A DNA stretch of 36,381 nucleotides from Hyphobacterium sp. (GTDB taxonomy: Bacteria > Pseudomonadota > Alphaproteobacteria > Caulobacterales > Maricaulaceae). The position numbers and the translations under genes were made by a program. The notes under the pieces were generated by a model, which worked only from the letters and a program-made list of their open reading frames with translations, was not told the DNA's origin and made no database searches. Numbering within the stretch: the first letter of the stretch is position 1; each line of letters opens with the position of its first letter. The stretch spans positions 1 to 36,381 of the forward strand of contig BQJI01000005.1 of NCBI GenBank assembly GCA_021604625.1. Direction: 5' to 3'. This document shows positions 18,263-28,245 of the stretch, one piece after another.

Positions 18263-19999
18263 TCACACAGTAAGACCGAATGCGCCGCGTTCATCGCGGC
18301 TGAGTTCGGAAATGGCGAATTCAGCCGAGCGGCGACCGGCATCGACGGTCTCCTCGTATTTTTTCCATTGCCGCAAATCGGTATCTGTTTCTGGCAGGAC
18401 CAGCAAATCCACGGCTTCCTGATAGGCTTCATGTTTTCCCACCATGACGCCAGCCGTCGCTGAACGCATCAACAATGACGCGATGGGCGGCAATTCATTG
18501 AATCCATGCTGGCGGATCCAGCCGAAAAAACCCGGCGCATTTCTGAAATCATCCGGATTCACGCCTTTGGCCCGGGTGACATCGCTGCCGGCGCTGACCC
18601 CGCGGTGAAACGCCTTCATCTGTTCAGACGGAAAGTTTGTGAAGACTGCGCCATCGACCAGGACGTTTTCATTCTGGATGACTGGTGGGAGAATGCCCGG
18701 AATGGCAATGGTTGCCCGTAGCGCATCGCGTAGACGCCCGCGTCGGTGCACAAAGGGTCGGCCATTCGACAGGTTTGACGAGACACAGAAGAAAGGGCGC
18801 GCGAGATCCGGAATTTCCACATCGCCGAAATGTTCTTCCAGTCTTTCATCGACGCGGTTTCCTCGTGCCAGGGAGATCACTGGAAGCTGCCAGTCGCCTA
18901 GCGGATTGGATTTTACAAACGCATCGTGAACCCGGTCCACCAATTCGTCCTGGCTCCATTCGAGAGCGACGCCGGCCGCGATTATGGCGCCCATTGAGGC
19001 GCCGCCGATGAAATCAAATTCGATTCCGGCTTTCCTGAAGGCATCTACGGCCCCGATATGGGCATAGGCGCGTGCGCCTCCACCCGACAAAACCAGGCCG
19101 ATGGACTTGCCAGCCAGGGTGCGGGCGAGCCGTTTCAAATCATTCTGTTGCTCTTCCCGCCAGTGAAATACGCGCGCGGCATCTGCGGCATCTGCCCACT
19201 CTTCTGGGCGAGTTGCACGGCGGTCACCGCCATCGTGTACGAGAATTACGTCCAACAACTTCAGCCGGGCTGCGGGTGAGGGGTCGTCGGGCAATAATGG
19301 CAATGACGGGCGTGCGTCACCGCGTGCGAGTAGCCAAACACGATCTGCCCGCCCCATCGCCCGCCGCGCCCAGTTCGGATCGCCCAGACTCGCCGTGAGC
19401 AACACAATCTGATGATCGTGTTCATATTGTTCGAGCCTCGGGCCCTGCCAGTCTGCGGCTTCATCGCCAACAATGGCCGATGTGACGCCAATACGCGCCA
19501 AAGCTGTTTGCAGCTTGCGGGCGCGGTAATCGAGGTCGATCGTGGGCGAGCAGGCGACCAGCGCAAAGACTTTGGGTTCCGACCCGTTCCGTTGGGGACC
19601 CGCCCTTAATCGCCGCAGCATCATCTTTGACAATTCGCGCATGAGGGACGGATGTTTGTCCGCCAGCCGTTCGAATGACGCTGTCGGGAGGCGCACGACT
19701 TCGCTGTCGCGCATGGCATATACGCTGGCCGAATGCGGGCGCTCCTCCAGCATGGACATCTCGCCCACTGGTTCGCCCGCCCGGATATATCCCAGAAGAT
19801 TCGGACGCCCCATGGCGCCATCCCGGAATGCTGCAAGCGCTCCGGATCTCAGCAAATAGAGCGCGTCTGATGGTTCGCCTTCGGCAAACAACATTTGCCC
19901 GGCTGGCAAACAGAACCATTCGACCTCGTGTTCAACCGCCTTCAGTGCGGCTTTGCCCACGCTATCAAAAAAGTCGAGAAATGAGAGATTCAGCGCCAT
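18263..19999 (-). CDS. Cyclic nucleotide-binding domain + patatin-like phospholipase (NTE/RssA family)
   Basis: N-terminal cNMP-binding-like 'GEPVGEMSMLEERPHSASVYAM'; patatin 'LVLSGGGARAYAHIGAVDAFRKAGIEFDFIGGASMGAI' (GxSxG), 'VDGAVFTNFP'. Confidence 0.9.
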   Translation of the reverse strand: MALNLSFLDFFDSVGKAALKAVEHEVEWFCLPAGQMLFAEGEPSDALYLLRSGALAAFRDGAMGRPNLLGYIRAGEPVGEMSMLEERPHSASVYAMRDSEVVRLPTASFERLADKHPSLMRELSKMMLRRLRAGPQRNGSEPKVFALVACSPTIDLDYRARKLQTALARIGVTSAIVGDEAADWQGPRLEQYEHDHQIVLLTASLGDPNWARRAMGRADRVWLLARGDARPSLPLLPDDPSPAARLKLLDVILVHDGGDRRATRPEEWADAADAARVFHWREEQQNDLKRLARTLAGKSIGLVLSGGGARAYAHIGAVDAFRKAGIEFDFIGGASMGAIIAAGVALEWSQDELVDRVHDAFVKSNPLGDWQLPVISLARGNRVDERLEEHFGDVEIPDLARPFFCVSSNLSNGRPFVHRRGRLRDALRATIAIPGILPPVIQNENVLVDGAVFTNFPSEQMKAFHRGVSAGSDVTRAKGVNPDDFRNAPGFFGWIRQHGFNELPPIASLLMRSATAGVMVGKHEAYQEAVDLLVLPETDTDLRQWKKYEETVDAGRRSAEFAISELSRDERGAFGLTV

Positions 20000-20052
20000 G
20001 CGCCTTTATTGCGCTGCCCGTTCCATTGGCACAAGACCCTGACAGCGCGACG

Positions 20053-21669
20053 TTATGCCTTTACGAACAGGAAGGAGAAGCCAGAAGGTGTGCCACCCTC
20101 AGTATCCGCAAGAAAGGCTGGCATTCTGGAGCCAGCTGGCGTGATGCCTTCATCCGCGACGTCTATCGTTGTAAAGCCGCGAAAGCTCGTGCCGTTGAAG
20201 GGCTGTCCGCAATTGGCTGCGGCTGTGTCGAATTGTAGTTCGAGATCGAGAATATTCAGCGATGGATCTTGCTGTGTGAGCTGTCCGGAGAAAAAGCAAT
20301 TGGTGAACCCCGCCACCAGAAATGTTCCGAAACTGATACCGCCGCCATCAACGACATCAAATTGTCCCACAACCGAATTCCCAGATACTACAAGCCAACG
20401 GCCCAGCGCGTCATTCACCGACGTCGGGCGACGATTTAACTGACCAAGCCATGCTCCGCGAAATCGACCGGCCTGTTCAATGGTCGGAATGGGTTCGCCC
20501 GGCTGGGTTTGACTGGGCCGATAGCGCCCTGCAATGGCGCTTTCGGGTGTTATGCCGGAAACCCAGTCGAGAATTGAAAAGCCGCCGGTCGAATCAAGAT
20601 GGAGATATGAACCCGGTGCATCCATTCGGCTGGATTGAGTTTCGCGCGTACCGTGCGATACCCATTCACTGTGATTACCGCCAAAAATATTGCCGGCTCC
20701 CCAGACGTAAAAGCTGCCATCCGGCAAAATTCCAAGAACGCCTCGGTCTATCCGTTGAATTGACCCGCCGCGTGTGGTGACAGGTTCTTCGAGCAACAAA
20801 TTATAGACGCCAGCTGTTTCGCTTGCTCCATCGACGTCGGGCGCTGTGAATGCAGCACTGGTAGAGCCAACCGTTAATCCGGTTCCATTGTGAATTACTT
20901 GCAGTCTGACGCGCAAAAAGTCCGGATAAAACGGAATGCCAGCGCCTGTTTGACCGCGCGCGAAAACCGCAAATGTACGAACCTGGTCAGCCGCAAAATT
21001 GACAACCAGCTCTGCCGTTGGATCGGCGAGGCATTGGGATGCCGCATCAGTCTCACACACGGTAAATTGTGCGAGGCCGGTCATGTATTGAGCATCCAGC
21101 GGACGGACCACGACTTCGCCTGCCGCGCCGATATTCACGGCGGCTACCGCCATAACGCCCCGACCACCGACGCGATTGATGCGGATGACACCATCCTGGC
21201 TGGGTGTTGCGCTGATGGCGACGACGTCAGGAAGTTGCCCAGCTGATGGAATAACCAATGTTCCGGATAGATAGGGAACATACTCGGAATCTCGCTCATC
21301 GCATTCAATCCGGGCGTCGATCACGCCCTGCCAACCGTTGGCGGGCGGGGCATAGGCGATCAGGAATCCCTGCGTGGCGCCTGCCGCTATGGTGACAGGC
21401 GTATCCGGCGTGCCCGTGAGTTGATTGTTGGCGTCGACGGTTTGATAGCTGAACTGGGCTTGCGGGAAGGTACCCGCTGAAGGTCGGCAGTTCGCCAATG
21501 CCGTCGCACCGGAATTGATGGCAGATGCGAAAAAAGTGGCTGACGTTCCGCCGACTGACGCGGTGCGCGCTTCAGGAGCCATCGACGTAAACAATTGTGC
21601 CTCAGCAATGGGTGTCGTGGCAGCAACCAGCGGAAGGGCTGCAAAAACAGCGCGGACAAACGATTTCAT
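20053..21669 (-). CDS. Secreted protein of unknown function (538 aa)
   Basis: Long ORF with signal peptide MKSFVRAVFAALPLVAATTPIAEA; no family recognised. Confidence 0.7.
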   Translation of the reverse strand: MKSFVRAVFAALPLVAATTPIAEAQLFTSMAPEARTASVGGTSATFFASAINSGATALANCRPSAGTFPQAQFSYQTVDANNQLTGTPDTPVTIAAGATQGFLIAYAPPANGWQGVIDARIECDERDSEYVPYLSGTLVIPSAGQLPDVVAISATPSQDGVIRINRVGGRGVMAVAAVNIGAAGEVVVRPLDAQYMTGLAQFTVCETDAASQCLADPTAELVVNFAADQVRTFAVFARGQTGAGIPFYPDFLRVRLQVIHNGTGLTVGSTSAAFTAPDVDGASETAGVYNLLLEEPVTTRGGSIQRIDRGVLGILPDGSFYVWGAGNIFGGNHSEWVSHGTRETQSSRMDAPGSYLHLDSTGGFSILDWVSGITPESAIAGRYRPSQTQPGEPIPTIEQAGRFRGAWLGQLNRRPTSVNDALGRWLVVSGNSVVGQFDVVDGGGISFGTFLVAGFTNCFFSGQLTQQDPSLNILDLELQFDTAAANCGQPFNGTSFRGFTTIDVADEGITPAGSRMPAFLADTEGGTPSGFSFLFVKA

Positions 21670-21758
21670 GGCTAATTCCCGAACGGATCAATTATTGGCC
21701 AGAGGCCGTAGCATGTTGCATGCCAACGTCCAATATTGTCCGCAGCAGCGCGCGTAAA

Positions 21759-22121
21759 TCACTCGTCCAGATACTGCCATGTGTCTGCGCCATCAAATAA
21801 ACGGCTGGGAATGTCGTCGGGCCACTCAAAATCTGACGTTACGAAATTCAGTTTCATTCTTTGTGTTGCCTGCGGATCGAGGCTTTCCCAATGAGTGGTG
21901 CAACCGCATTTTCCGCAGGACACAAAGGCCAAAGTTCTATCGCCATGAACATAACGAACCACGGCATGCTCGTCGTAGAAAATTGTTGTATTTTCAAAAT
22001 CGACGTGCCCCCAGCTTGCCGCGCTTTTACGGCAAAATGAGCATGTGCATCGGGTCAGCCATCCGGGAAGTGTTGCCGTCTCCCATTTGATATTTCCGCA
22101 ATGGCAGCTGCCCTTGAACAT
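21759..22121 (-). CDS. GFA/CENP-V-type zinc-binding protein
   Basis: 'MFKGSCHCGNIKWE', 'CTCSFCRKS', 'VSCGKCGCTTHWE'. Start at 22121 overlaps the upstream stop. Confidence 0.85.
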   Translation of the reverse strand: MFKGSCHCGNIKWETATLPGWLTRCTCSFCRKSAASWGHVDFENTTIFYDEHAVVRYVHGDRTLAFVSCGKCGCTTHWESLDPQATQRMKLNFVTSDFEWPDDIPSRLFDGADTWQYLDE

Positions 22122-22957
22122 CAGCCCCGCCCCATTCTTTTTATGGGTGTGAGCGGCGTGAAAATCCCATCGCGCTTCTCGGCGCGGGCGGTCATGGCTT
22201 CCTGGATGTCGTCGGTGTTCCACAAGGCGGATTGTAACGTCATGGCTTGTTCGAGGCTGTCAGCGACGGAATGATCGCGCGCATACAAAAAGGACTTCTT
22301 GGAACCGGAAATCGTGAGCGGCGCTTTTGATGCGATACTTGAAGCAATGCGATCCACATGTTCGCGAAGAGAGTCGGCATCATCAAGTACGGCATTGTAA
22401 AGGCCCAGCTTTTCGGCTCTTTCTGTAGTCAGATTTGAGCCCGTATAGGCCAGCTCACGAGCGATGCCTTCGGGGATCAGTTTCGGAAGCCGCTGGAGCG
22501 TGCCGACATCTGCGAACATACCAATATTGGTTTCCTCGATCCGGAGCCAGGCGTCTTTCGTTCCAAATCGAAGATCGCAGGCGCAGATCATGTCGACACC
22601 GCCGCCGACGCACGGCCCCTGAATACTGGCGATTACGGGAAAGCGGGCGCGCTCGAATGCAGTGAAACTGTCCTGTAAAGCCAGGGCGGCTGTCATGAAG
22701 GCTTCCCGGTGCGCGGCGGTATCAGTGGCCAACGCATTCGGATTGGTGAAAACCGAAATATCCATGCCGGCGGTAAATACAGGCCCATCCGCTTCGAGAA
22801 TGAGGACGCGGGTGGTGCCGTCGTCGGATAATTTATCGATGCAGGCCGGGAGTTCTGACCAGAATTCAGGGGTCATGGAATTTCGTTTGTCCGGCCGGTT
22901 CAGGCGGATGCGCGCAATGGCATCGATTTCGACGAGATCGAAACTTGAAAATGACAT
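22121..22957 (-). CDS. Crotonase-family enoyl-CoA hydratase/dienoyl-CoA isomerase-like
   Basis: 'IQGPCVGGGVDMICACDLRFGTKDAWLRIEETNIGMFADVGTLQRLPKLIPEGIARELAYTG' resembles the ECH1 (dienoyl-CoA isomerase) motif. Confidence 0.85.
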   Translation of the reverse strand: MSFSSFDLVEIDAIARIRLNRPDKRNSMTPEFWSELPACIDKLSDDGTTRVLILEADGPVFTAGMDISVFTNPNALATDTAAHREAFMTAALALQDSFTAFERARFPVIASIQGPCVGGGVDMICACDLRFGTKDAWLRIEETNIGMFADVGTLQRLPKLIPEGIARELAYTGSNLTTERAEKLGLYNAVLDDADSLREHVDRIASSIASKAPLTISGSKKSFLYARDHSVADSLEQAMTLQSALWNTDDIQEAMTARAEKRDGIFTPLTPIKRMGRG

Positions 22958-23015
22958 GAAAGGCTCCCCCTGTAAGTGCCGGAGAGCCTTCCTTTAAGTT
23001 ACGGTGAGTGCAAGC

Positions 23016-23831
23016 CTAATCTGCGGAATGATCAGCCGGCAGATAGTCCAGCGTGTCGACCCACTCGAATTCAATGGCGTCCTGGAAGAACTGGTCAAAC
23101 AGAAATTTGTGACCCGACCCATAGATGACGAGAATGCGGTCGCCCGGTTCGCTTATTTGAGCGATTTGCGAAAATATCTGGAGATTGCGGCCCCACCAGT
23201 TCGTCATCTCGGTTGCGCCGACCGGGTTCTCGACCGACCCCATCTGAGCCAGGGTGAGATAAACATTGTGCTCTGCGAGAAATTCCGGCGTGTTGTAGAC
23301 GCGCAGCCGCTCCATCACTGATACGTCCGCGCGGTTCAGCTCGGCATCGAGTGTTTCGATATAGGCCTGAAGTTGCGGCAGGCGCGCCAGTAAATCGTTT
23401 TGTTGGTTTTCCTGTGCAGCGCCCATCATCGCGTCGAAGTCCATGCCGGACGAATAGTCTGCGGCGTAAAGTCGCTCATGGCCCAGACGTGCGGCCAGCC
23501 GCATGCCGATCTGCTGACGTTCATTGACGCTCAGTTCGTAATCGCCTGCCAGATAACGCTGGTAGGACGCGTTGAATCGAGCCTCGCCATCGGGCGTTAG
23601 CTCGACGACGATTTTGGTGGGGTTGAACTCCGCCAATTGGTCAACCAGCGCAACAATTTCGACTTGTCGCTGTGACGAAAGGTAATCGTCGACGGCCGAG
23701 TTTATGTAATCCGCGTTTCCACCGGTGAAGTGGAATGTGCCGAGGATCATGACGTCCGGGCGGTCGCCCTGAGCCGTGGAGACGAACGGAATAGCGGCGG
23801 CGAAGAATATGGCAGCGAATAGTCGTTTCAT
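23016..23831 (-). CDS. DUF5694-type secreted/periplasmic protein
   Basis: Signal peptide MKRLFAAIFFAAAIPFVSTAQ then 'DVMILGTFHFTGGNADYINS...KIVVELTPDGEARFNASYQRYLAG'. Start set to internal Met 23831. Confidence 0.72.
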   Translation of the reverse strand: MKRLFAAIFFAAAIPFVSTAQGDRPDVMILGTFHFTGGNADYINSAVDDYLSSQRQVEIVALVDQLAEFNPTKIVVELTPDGEARFNASYQRYLAGDYELSVNERQQIGMRLAARLGHERLYAADYSSGMDFDAMMGAAQENQQNDLLARLPQLQAYIETLDAELNRADVSVMERLRVYNTPEFLAEHNVYLTLAQMGSVENPVGATEMTNWWGRNLQIFSQIAQISEPGDRILVIYGSGHKFLFDQFFQDAIEFEWVDTLDYLPADHSAD

Positions 23832-23952
23832 TGCGTTTCTCCCGATTGGTTCATTGCCTTGATGCTGAAATGCGGCGAATTGGATGCACGCGCGCCATTG
23901 CGCCAAACGCTGTGCCCGGCATAATTGAAACCAATCAAAGCGGGGCATTTCC

Positions 23953-25560
23953 ATGAGCCGACTGACATCCTCAGCCGATACCCATTCCGACGCCTATGCG
24001 GCCAATCGTTCCTCGATGTTGGCACTTGTCGACCAATTGCGCGGCAAAACCGCCGAGGCGGCGGAGGGTGGCTCCGAGCGCTCTCGTGAAAAACACCTGT
24101 CTCGCGGCAAGTTATTGCCCAGGGATCGGGTAGAGCGCCTCCTGGATCCCGGCTCACCCTTTCTGGAAATCGGCGCTCTGGCCGCCAATGGCATGTATGA
24201 GGGAAATGTTCACGGTGCCGGCATGATCGCCGGTATTGGCCGTGTGTCCGGTCGCGAAGTGATGATCGTCTGCAATGATCCGACCATCAAGGGCGGCGCC
24301 TATTATCCAATGACGGTGAAAAAGCATCTCCGAGCGCAAGAAATCGCGATGCAGAACCATCTGCCGTGCGTCTATCTGGTGGATAGCGGCGGCGCGAATT
24401 TACCGCATCAGTCCGACGTTTTTCCCGATCGCGAACATTTCGGGCGCATTTTCTACAATCAGGCGCAAATGTCGGCTGCCGGAATTCCTCAAATTGCTTC
24501 GGTTATGGGAAGCTGCACGGCGGGCGGGGCTTATGTTCCGGCGATGTCCGACGAAACGATCATTGTACGCAAGCAGGGCACGATTTTTCTGGGCGGTCCG
24601 CCGCTGGTGAAGGCGGCGACAGGCGAAGTGATTTCAGCAGAAGATCTGGGCGGAGCTGACGTACATGCGCGCCAATCGGGTGTGGCAGATCACTATGCGA
24701 CCGACGATGAGCATGCGCTTTTTCTCGCCCGCCGAATTGTCGGTACGCTGAACACGACCAAGGCATCTTCACATGATATCGCTGAACCAGAAGACCCTCG
24801 CTACAACCCCGATGAACTGAATGGTGTCGTGCCGACGGATCTGCGTACACCTTATGATGTACGAGAAGTCATTGCGCGGATTGTCGACGGTTCGGAGTTC
24901 GACGAATTCAAGAAGCTTTATGGTGAAACGCTGGTTTGCGGGTTTGCACGGCTGCACGGCATGCCAGTCGGGATTATTGCAAATAATGGCATCCTGTTTT
25001 CAGAGAGCGCCCAGAAAGGTGCGCACTTCATCGAGCTGTGCGCGCAACGGAAAATTCCGCTGATATTCCTGCAGAATATCACCGGTTTCATGGTCGGTTC
25101 GAAATACGAGGCCGGCGGCATCGCCAAGGATGGTGCCAAGCTTGTGACAGCGGTGTCGTGTTTTGCCGGACCGAAAGTCACCATCATCATCGGTGGCTCC
25201 TATGGTGCCGGGAATTACGGCATGTGCGGACGCGCCTATTCACCCCGTTTTTTGTTCATGTGGCCGAATGCCCGCATTTCTGTGATGGGTGGAGAACAGG
25301 CAGCCAGCGTGCTGGCGACCGTGAAACGTGACGGCATGGAGGCGAGGGGTGATAGCTGGTCCGCAGAGGAAGAGGACAGCTTCAAACAACCTATCCGTGA
25401 CCTCTATGAAGCCGAAGGTTCACCCTATTTCTCGACCGCGCGATTGTGGGATGATGGCATTATAGCACCGGCAGATACGCGTCGGGTTCTCGCGCTTTCA
25501 TTGTCCGCCGCCATGAATTCACCTTTCCCCGATACGAAATTTGGCGTCTTCAGGATGTAA
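23953..25560 (+). CDS. mccB: 3-methylcrotonyl-CoA carboxylase beta (carboxyltransferase) subunit
   Basis: 535 aa; '[60 protein letters not shown]', '[37 protein letters not shown]'. Confidence 0.94.
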   Translation: MSRLTSSADTHSDAYAANRSSMLALVDQLRGKTAEAAEGGSERSREKHLSRGKLLPRDRVERLLDPGSPFLEIGALAANGMYEGNVHGAGMIAGIGRVSGREVMIVCNDPTIKGGAYYPMTVKKHLRAQEIAMQNHLPCVYLVDSGGANLPHQSDVFPDREHFGRIFYNQAQMSAAGIPQIASVMGSCTAGGAYVPAMSDETIIVRKQGTIFLGGPPLVKAATGEVISAEDLGGADVHARQSGVADHYATDDEHALFLARRIVGTLNTTKASSHDIAEPEDPRYNPDELNGVVPTDLRTPYDVREVIARIVDGSEFDEFKKLYGETLVCGFARLHGMPVGIIANNGILFSESAQKGAHFIELCAQRKIPLIFLQNITGFMVGSKYEAGGIAKDGAKLVTAVSCFAGPKVTIIIGGSYGAGNYGMCGRAYSPRFLFMWPNARISVMGGEQAASVLATVKRDGMEARGDSWSAEEEDSFKQPIRDLYEAEGSPYFSTARLWDDGIIAPADTRRVLALSLSAAMNSPFPDTKFGVFRM

Positions 25561-25635
25561 TTCCGTCCAATTTATAACGATTTTGTAATAATTCCTCGCC
25601 TGTGACGCGAGTTAACTTGCCAGCGGCGCGTTTTC

Positions 25636-25651
25636 CTAAGATTGTTTTAAC
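25636..25651 (+). promoter_or_regulatory. Possible CtrA-type box (CTAA-N7-TTAAC)
   Basis: CTAAGATTGTTTTAAC, one mismatch from TTAA-N7-TTAAC, about 60 nt upstream of ATG 25711. Confidence 0.3.
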
Positions 25652-25710
25652 AAAGCGCCCTTTCTGGGGTAGAGTGTGGGCGCGTGGGCGAAACTGAGGG
25701 GAACAACGCC

Positions 25711-26103
25711 ATGGAATTTCTTGACACCGCGCGAGGCTGGTTTGACCAGGGCTACGCGTTTTTCGAGCCAGGCCTTTTGATGTATAGGGGTGACGGCGAA
25801 ATGGTAAGCTGGATGCCTTTGCTGATCCAGTTCGGCGTCATTGCCTTAGTGATGGCCATCTTGCTCCGCTCTGCTGGCGCAATCCTGATTTTCACCGTTG
25901 TCGCTGTGATAATTCATGCGATCGTCGATTATGTCATGCCCATGGTGCGGGGTGGTGGCATGGACGGCTTTGATTTCGGTGCCGTCACGGCGAGCTTCAC
26001 CGATATGAATTATTGGCTGTATCTTGGCGCGCTGGCGGTCATGTATTTTGTTGGCATTCTGGTCCTGGGTGGGATCAAGGGAATGCTTTTCCGCGGCGAC
26101 TGA
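25711..26103 (+). CDS. Small integral membrane protein of unknown function
   Basis: Three hydrophobic spans; SD gagggga upstream of ATG 25711. Confidence 0.65.
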   Translation: MEFLDTARGWFDQGYAFFEPGLLMYRGDGEMVSWMPLLIQFGVIALVMAILLRSAGAILIFTVVAVIIHAIVDYVMPMVRGGGMDGFDFGAVTASFTDMNYWLYLGALAVMYFVGILVLGGIKGMLFRGD

Positions 26104-26129
26104 TCGCTCGGAAAATTATGTGATAAGAA

Positions 26130-26162
26130 AGCCGCTGGCCCCCCGGGCCGGCGGCTTTTTTA
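26130..26162 (+). terminator. Rho-independent terminator
   Basis: AGCCGCTGGCC (26130-26140) / GGCCGGCGGCT (26146-26156), one G.U, followed by a T run. Confidence 0.85.
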
Positions 26163-26175
26163 TTGCGGAGGTATC

Positions 26176-26544
26176 ATGATCGAAACCTATGCCATTCACC
26201 CGGTCCTGCCAGTGACGGACATGAAACGTGCTCTCAAATTCTGGCAAAAACTCGGCTTTCGCCTGACTTTCGCCGATGCTTCGCCGACCGATGAAGCAAG
26301 TTATGTGGGGGTCTCGCGCGGCGATCTGATATTTCATCTCCAGACTTTTACCGCGGAGCAGCGTGGCTACACGCAGACCATGGCGTTGCGGATCGAGACC
26401 GATGCTGTTGACGCGCTGTATTCGGAGTGGAGAGATATGGGTTTCATCACGACTCCGTTGGAAGAAAAGCCATGGGGCAATTACGAGTTCGGATTCTATG
26501 ATCCCGACAACACACCCTTTTTCTTCTACCGCGAAGTGGGCTAG
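26176..26544 (+). CDS. VOC/bleomycin-resistance-fold protein
   Basis: 'AIHPVLPVTDMKRALKFWQKLGFRLTFAD...WGNYEFGFYDPDNTPFFFYR'. Confidence 0.85.
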   Translation: MIETYAIHPVLPVTDMKRALKFWQKLGFRLTFADASPTDEASYVGVSRGDLIFHLQTFTAEQRGYTQTMALRIETDAVDALYSEWRDMGFITTPLEEKPWGNYEFGFYDPDNTPFFFYREVG

Positions 26545-26573
26545 ATGAAGAAAACCCCGAAATGGAGCCTCCC

Positions 26574-27371
26574 ATGTCAGACACGCAACCCGTCTTGCTC
26601 GACGTAACCCCCGGCGAACTCGCCGTTGTGACAATAAATCGGCCTGAAAAGAAAAATGCGTTTGATCGGGAGACGATCAATCAATTGGCCGAAACATTAG
26701 ATCTGCTGGCCAAAAACACTGATGAAGTGCGCATTGTGATGTTGCGTGGTGCGGGTGATATTTTCTGCGCAGGCGGCGATCTCAACTGGATGAAAAATGC
26801 GGCCGGATATACGCGCGAGCAAAATATCGAGGATGCCGAGGCTTTGGCGGGCATGCTCTATAAACTCTTCCATTTGCCGCAATTGACGATCGCTCTCGTT
26901 ACCGGTGCTGCGATGGGCGGTGGATCGGGTCTGGTGGCAGCTTGTGATGTCGCGATTGCCGTCAAGAATACGAAGTTCAGTTTTTCCGAAGTGAAGCTGG
27001 GCCTGACGCCTGCCACGATTTCCCCCTTCGTTGTTCGCGCAATCGGGCCAAGATGGGCCAAGGCATTGTTTGCGACGGCAGAGAGTTTTGATGCGCAATT
27101 CGCGCATTTGATCGGCCTTGTTCAATACGTTGTTTCGGATACCGCAGAGCTGGACGAAATGGCAGAATATGTTGCCAAGCTTGGGTTTGGCGCCGCACCT
27201 GGCGCCATCGCGGATGCCAAAAAACTGGTCGATGATGTGTTCGAGCACGACATCAGCCATGGTCTCATGGGTGATCTTGCCAAAAGGATTGCAAACCGCC
27301 GCGCCAGCGAAGAGGGCCAGGAAGGCCTGAGTGCCTTCCTTGAAAAACGCAAGCCAGATTGGGTGGGATAG
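26574..27371 (+). CDS. Methylglutaconyl-CoA hydratase-type crotonase
   Basis: 'VTINRPEKKNAFDRETI', 'FCAGGDLNWMKNAAGYTREQNIEDA', 'FSEVKLGLTPATISPFVVRAIGPRWAKALFATAESFDA', C-terminal 'EGLSAFLEKRKPDWVG'; lies in MCC gene context. Confidence 0.87.
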   Translation: MSDTQPVLLDVTPGELAVVTINRPEKKNAFDRETINQLAETLDLLAKNTDEVRIVMLRGAGDIFCAGGDLNWMKNAAGYTREQNIEDAEALAGMLYKLFHLPQLTIALVTGAAMGGGSGLVAACDVAIAVKNTKFSFSEVKLGLTPATISPFVVRAIGPRWAKALFATAESFDAQFAHLIGLVQYVVSDTAELDEMAEYVAKLGFGAAPGAIADAKKLVDDVFEHDISHGLMGDLAKRIANRRASEEGQEGLSAFLEKRKPDWVG

Positions 27372-27377
27372 GTCGCG

Positions 27378-28244
27378 CTGGAAGCGTTACGAAACCCGCG
27401 CACCTGGCTCCATACGCGCCGGGAAGCCTGGCGCACGACATTCGTCCGCGGTTGGCTCACCCGATTCCTATTCGAGTTTGTATCATTCGGGGTCAAACAG
27501 GCTTGGGCTTGCCTGTTTGGCGGCGCGATGGTGGCGCTGCTGCTCGGCACTTTCCTGTTTTATCCCGATGATGCCATTCTGCCGCGTTATGATTTTCTGA
27601 CGCTGTCAGCCATCGCCATTCAGGCCGGCTTTCTGATGTCGCGTTTGGAAACATGGGAGGAGGCGAGGGTCATACTTGTCTTCCACATTGTCGGCACGGT
27701 GATGGAAATCTTCAAAACGTCCGCAGGATCGTGGATCTATCCGGAAGAGGCGTATTTGCGGATTGCCGGAGTGCCGCTGTTTTCCGGTTTCATGTATGCC
27801 GCCGTTGGCAGCTATATCGCGCGGGGCTGGCGCATATTCGAGTTCAAATTTGATCGGTTTCCGCCACTTTGGCTACAGTGTTTTCTGGCGCTCGCCATCT
27901 ACATCAATTTCTTCAGCCATCATTACGTGATGGATATACGCTGGGGTCTCTATCTGGCGTCACTGGCGATCTATGGGCCGTGCATCATCTGGTTCAGGCC
28001 GGACGAGAAGCACCGATTCATGCCGCTGGTTGTCGGTCTGGTTCTGGTGGCGCTGTTTATCTGGTTCGCGGAAAATATCGGAACCTATGCCCGGGCGTGG
28101 TCGTATCCGCATCAGGACGGCGTCAACTGGAGCCCGGTCTCTATCCAAAAGCTCGGATCGTGGTATCTCCTGATGATTATCAGTTTTGTACTTGTCGCAA
28201 TGGTGCATCGCCGGTCCGACAATTCCAAACCCGAGGATGGCTAG
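27378..28244 (+). CDS. DUF817 family membrane protein (N-terminus extends upstream of the listed ATG 27528)
   Basis: The ORF from ATG 27528 is DUF817-like. The same frame is open back to the TAG at 27369-27371 and encodes 'VALEALRNPRTWLHTRREAWRTTFVRGWLTRFLFEFVSFGVKQAWACLFGGAM', a DUF817-like N-terminus. CTG 27378 is only a candidate start. Confidence 0.75.
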   Translation: MEALRNPRTWLHTRREAWRTTFVRGWLTRFLFEFVSFGVKQAWACLFGGAMVALLLGTFLFYPDDAILPRYDFLTLSAIAIQAGFLMSRLETWEEARVILVFHIVGTVMEIFKTSAGSWIYPEEAYLRIAGVPLFSGFMYAAVGSYIARGWRIFEFKFDRFPPLWLQCFLALAIYINFFSHHYVMDIRWGLYLASLAIYGPCIIWFRPDEKHRFMPLVVGLVLVALFIWFAENIGTYARAWSYPHQDGVNWSPVSIQKLGSWYLLMIISFVLVAMVHRRSDNSKPEDG

Positions 28245-28245
28245 C

